Shown: one piece after another, positions 60,701 through 64,000 of the stretch | Position numbering within the stretch: the first letter of the stretch is position 1 | Layout: each line of letters starts with the position of its first letter | Source: Trebouxia sp. TZW2008 | Lineage: Eukaryota > Chlorophyta > Trebouxiophyceae > Trebouxiales > Trebouxiaceae | Direction: 5' to 3' | NCBI GenBank assembly: GCA_002118135.1 | Contig: BDIU01000039.1 | Location: 62,001-126,000, forward strand | Length of the DNA stretch: 64,000 bases | The notes under the pieces: generated by a model | What the model was told of the DNA's origin: nothing | What the model saw: only the letters and a program-made list of their open reading frames with translations | The model's database searches: none | Translations under genes and position numbers: made by a program

Positions 60701-63700
60701 CTGTACGTGTGCTGGAAGTCTCAATAAAGCCAGCTCGGAAGAGTTCAAGTGATCCGAACAAGGCAGTGGCATGCGATAAAGGATTTACCGCATATTGATC
60801 TAGACATGCAGTACACATGACCCACCACGTGTTGCTTAAAAGGCAGAGTCTGTGCTTTTGTCACGATTTCAATGACACTTAGCGCCTACCTATTGCAGCA
60901 TAGCATAGAACGCTTATGTGCGGTGAGCAGACTGTAGTGGCATTTGGAGTCTGCCTCCTTCAGCAATGCATGGAATGTTTGGATGTAGGTGAGCTAGCTG
61001 AAATTTCTCTTCAGACCTTGGAGTCACAGCATGGTGACTCCACAGCACAGTGGCTATACCGCTTGGCCAGGGGCTGCGACACTGAGGAGGTAACAAGAAA
61101 CATTCACCCTATGCAGTGTCGCAGCTCAAGTTCAAGAACACTTTGTCAATCGTCTGCACGCTCGCTCGCTCGCTCGCTCGCTCGCTCACTCACTCTTTCA
61201 TTCACCCACCCACCCACCCACCCACCCAGTGATGACATGCATTGCTAACAAAGCCACACTCTGCACTACCAAGGATCTATTAAGCTGCTGGAATACCAAT
61301 GATTCCCTAATGCCACACCAACCACACACAAGCTGTGCTTGCTTGTCTACAGGTGAAGCAAAGGACTCTGCCAAAGTCCATCAGCTGTGGGAAAACCTTT
61401 AGGAACCACACAACGCTTCACATCATCACAGACGTGCACCATGGGCTATCAGAACAGGCCAAAGAACTGCAGGAACAACTTGCAACAGACAGAAAGACAG
61501 ACCAACCTGTGCCTTTCTTGTTTGCAGGTGAAGCAAAGGACTCTGCCAAAGTCTATCAGCTGTGGGAAAACCTTCAGGAACCACACAGCGCTTCACACCA
61601 TCACAGACGTGCACCATTGGCTATCAGAGTTGGCAAAAGAACTGGACGAGCGAGTCACAGAAGACAGAAAGGCAAATGCCCGCTTGCCACAGCTGCTGAC
61701 CGTGAGTGTGTACTCGCCCCCTCAGGGGGCTGACCCCAAGCAAGCCTCCTGGCCGGGGGGGTCCAGTGTCAGCAGGTCTTGCCAGCTGAGAAAGGCAACT
61801 GCTGCCTGTATGGCTGATGATGCTACTGCACTGGTAAGTGTCAGCAAGGTGATGATGATTTGGTGCAGCAGACAAACGTGAAAGCAATGGTCACACAACA
61901 GGCATTTACAGAAAGCAACTGCTGCCTGTACGACTGTTGATGACACTGCACTGGTGACTTCCGGCCACTGCCAATCTCTATACTCAATCACAATTCAATC
62001 TCCAGAACAGGAAGGGATGTCAGACAGGATGTCTTACTGTCTGTGCGTGCAGACCAGAGGCAACGGATTCTGTGGTCCCTCCTTGCCATAGTCTCTGAAA
62101 TGAAGGCAGCACTTGGCAGCAATGGACAGCAGTCATTGCTGCAGATGCTCCTGCTTTGTAACTTCCCACCAGCAGCAGCTGTCATACATGTCAAGACACA
62201 AGCGTGTCAAGCTTGAGCTATTTGAGTTGTGTAGGTGACAAAGAGGACATGTGGGCAGAAGGACTGTTTCATCTGCTTCATGCATGCTTTTCTGATGCAC
62301 AAGATAAGTCACTGATATTCAAATGTATCAGTTTGAAAGAAAATGCTCTTGAAAAGCATCGATATCAATTCAAAACAGTTGAGCAAGTTGACAACTTATG
62401 TGATTGCGGGTGAAAAGGTGGACAGATAGGCAGAAGGACTGGTCCAGCAGCTGCATGTACACTGGTCACAATTCAGGCATAGCTGACTCTCTTTGAAATT
62501 GGGATAAAGTATGTGTGCACAGATGTTTTTGCTCTGTTTTCCACAGCATCATTTGCTAGTGATCTGATGCAGGTGAAGAAGTGGACAATTGGGCAGAAGG
62601 ACTGGTCCATCTGCTCCATGTTCCTAGCGGTCTCCAACTTTGCAGCAGCCCCCACCGGCTCCTCCCTCATCACCAAATTCTTCAAACAGCCCCCAGCCCC
62701 AGTGCCCACAGCCCCAGTGCAAGTGCCTCAGTCACATCAGCCCTCAACCGCAGCGCAATGGCCCCAGTCACAACAGCCCTCAGCACCATTGCAAGAGGTG
62801 CAGTTACAGCAGGTGTCATCAGTGTCAGTAGAACATGCACAGCCTGGTGCACAGTCCTCATCCTCAATGCAACCACTGCAGTCACAACAGGGCCAGCCAG
62901 TGTCAGCAGAGCATGCACAGCATAGGCAACAGTCATTGGTGTCAGTGCAAGCACCCCAATCACAGCAGATGCTGTCACTCTCAGGAGAACATGCACGGCA
63001 TGAGCAACAGTCCTTAGCCTCAGTGCAAGAACTGCAGTCACAGGTGCTGCCAGTATCAGATCAGCATGCACAACTTGCGCAACAGTCGTTGGCCACAGTA
63101 CAAGCATCAGAACAGCGCTCAGACCCAGGTGGACAGTTGACCCCTGGAAAACAGTCAAACCTGGTTCAGGTGGCTTTGCACAGTACAGGACACCAGTCAG
63201 CCAGTGAAGAGGCACAGCACCGAAATGCAGATGCTGGGGAGCAGCCAGTGGCAAGCGCAGGGCCAGTGCAAAGTCCAGATGAGTTGCAGCAACAGCCGCT
63301 GGGCATACATGAAGGCTTTGCAGCAGATGTTCAGCAAGATGATGCTGCTGTGCAGCAAGTTTCAGCTGCTGCTGTGGGCTTAGGCTCAAGGGTTGTTGAG
63401 GGGCAGCATAAATTGCCCCATGCTGCCGGCAAACGCCCTTTGGATCAGGATGTTAGCAAAGAACGTGACCACAGAAAGCGGCCAAACAGGTAATAGCCTG
63501 TCCCATGCAGCATTGCGGCTGAAAGTCTGCGTGCTGCCTGATTTGTGTAGGATGTGGATGGGCAATTGGCTTCGCTGCTCAGGCATAATTCGGTGAGCAT
63601 GCAGCTGTGTCTGCAAGTGACGCATTTCCACCTTGGGCAGCATATGCACAGCAGTTTCCAAGGTCCAAAGCTGTTTTTGATCTGTGCCCTGTAGAGATCC

Positions 63701-63977
63701 TGCAGTTGTCCATGTTCATGGATGCAGACAGTTTTGACTCACTGCGCTCAATTTGTTGTGCAGGACGCTGAGCACGGGAGTGGATGCGCCTCTGTATGGA
63801 GACTACTCAAATGATACTATAGATCAGAATGTCTTGAATGAGTTGCCAGCTAGCATGCAAAGAGAAATTCGAATTAGTATGATGGCACAACGGTCTGCTC
63901 GCAGCAGACATTTGACCAAAAGCGCTCAGCCTGCTGGCAGAGCAGGCATGCACAAATTTTTCAAACCACGAACTTGA
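57787..63977 (+). CDS. POLH: DNA polymerase eta (Y-family translesion polymerase)
   Basis: Ten exons chain in phase: 57787-58019, 58141-58252, 58804-58959, 59520-59681, 60428-60593, 60989-61089, 61528-61833, 62573-63489, 63551-63592, 63764-63977 (802 aa). The palm has IAHVDLDAFYTQVE (metal ligand D14) and ERASIDECYLDLT (D132, E133). The eta-specific YEARAAGVKRGM, GYSCSAGIAHNK, ILAKLASGMHKPSQQTLVP and LRQLGGKFGDEL (thumb) follow. The little-finger domain has LPKSISCGKTFRN and LAKELDERV. It copies past UV cyclobutane dimers in the nucleus. The tail is long and Gln/Ser-rich (about 440-690), followed by a basic patch (KRPLDQ, HRKRPNR), a ubiquitin-binding-motif-like IDQNVLNELPASMQREI (751-767; core L759 P760) and a PIP-like end MHKFFKPRT. 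No UBZ zinc finger is present; UBM plus PIP matches the plant enzyme rather than the animal one. Exon 9 (42 bases) is skippable without frame change. Confidence 0.94.
59025..59335 (+). repeat. Three downstream copies of POLH exon 3 tail
   Basis: The exon 3 end with donor (ccaccc, gtcaatgctgacagggtcca, catatgcggacaggtgc at 58913-58965) recurs near 59035-59092, 59165-59225 and 59283-59325. Each time a cat-tg/gcg-caggt donor-like end is kept, with increasing decay. Confidence 0.88.
59825..60427 (+). repeat. Four upstream copies of POLH exon 5 first half
   Basis: The acceptor and first ~110 bases of exon 5 (attttggccaagttggcatc, aggcatgcacaagcc, gtgcctctagcagcagtgcc) occur near 59845, 59986, 60134 and 60283, before the true exon at 60428. 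Spacing is about 140-148 bases, and each has a gttttgcag-like acceptor except the first (gcttagcaa). Frames are broken or run into stops. Confidence 0.93.
61160..61230. repeat. (GCTC)n and (CCCA)n microsatellites
   Basis: gctcgctcgctcgctcgctc followed by acccacccacccaccc, in POLH intron 6. Confidence 0.95.
61353..61527 (+). repeat. Near-intact duplicate of POLH exon 7 first half
   Basis: A 174-175 base copy directly upstream of exon 7, with its own acceptor (ttgtctacag). It encodes VKQRTLPKSISCGKTFRN and TDVHHGLSEQAKELQEQL, close to the true exon. It has no evident donor; reading straight into the true exon shifts the frame (175 is not divisible by 3). It therefore either is spliced out or makes a truncated product. 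Confidence 0.9.
61900..61960 (+). repeat. Copy of POLH exon 7 tail
   Basis: agaaagcaactgctgcctgt and gatgacactgcactggtgac repeat 61789-61840 with a gtgact instead of gtaagt donor. Confidence 0.8.
62205..62470 (+). repeat. Two upstream copies of POLH exon 8 start
   Basis: gtgacaaagaggacatgtgg, gcagaaggactg and catctgctt near 62234-62285, and gtgaaaaggtggacagatag, gcagaaggactggtcc near 62409-62460, echo the exon 8 start (gtgaagaagtggacaattgg at 62573). One keeps a gtgtag acceptor; the other has gattgcgg. Confidence 0.88.
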
Positions 63978-64000
63978 TGTATGTTTTAGGCTCTCGGGCT

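Noticed and set aside
62682..63389. Minus-strand open frame of 235 codons
   Set aside because: Antisense shadow of the Gln-rich tail of DNA polymerase eta exon 8, which is supported by phase-consistent splicing on the plus strand.

Overview
This window is nuclear DNA of a green plant-lineage eukaryote, most likely a chlorophyte alga close to the Trebouxiophyceae (inference). The reasons are intron-dense genes with GT-AG and occasional GC-AG introns, two Chlorella HUP-type hexose/proton symporter genes, an organellar helical-repeat/RAP-domain protein, a plant-type SKP1 with a long tail, an ABCI20/21-like soluble ABC protein, and a DNA polymerase eta that carries a ubiquitin-binding motif and a PIP-like box instead of a zinc finger. 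No bacterial, viral or organellar gene layout is visible. All exon structures were built by hand from protein-family similarity, splice sites and phase agreement; no transcript data were available.

Layout: SKP1-like gene (162-3798,+); type II membrane glycosyltransferase-like gene (4212-8006,+); ABCI/CAF16-like ATPase (9653-12647,-); a gene-poor, repeat-rich 4.7 kb; a divergent pair of hexose transporter genes (17358-24023,- and 24513-30805,+) with a shared 489 bp intergenic region, the minus copy having a one-base frameshift; a gene-poor stretch; RAP/helical-repeat gene (32868-34977,+); weak, unresolved exon-like segments (35.5-38.2 kb); dsRNA-binding-domain gene (about 38456-42835,-); SurE-type nucleotidase (43650-46884,+); small hypothetical secreted/membrane protein (47174-47824,-); three-RRM PTB-like splicing regulator (48324-55894,-); two-TM hypothetical gene (56363-57424,-); and DNA polymerase eta (57787-63977,+).

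The most unusual property is architectural. In nearly every multi-exon gene, one or more exon edges (an intron end plus the adjoining part of the exon) exist as tandem, degenerate arrays of extra copies in the adjoining intron or just past the stop codon. Many copies keep the 3' splice site (or a GC/GT donor), but have lost the partner splice site or the frame. One copy, in transporter 1 exon 4, is in frame and open, so an alternative acceptor would insert 62 residues. A 174 bp segment of DNA polymerase eta exon 7 is also duplicated almost intact. This pattern explains most of the repeats in the window and most of the long spurious open frames.
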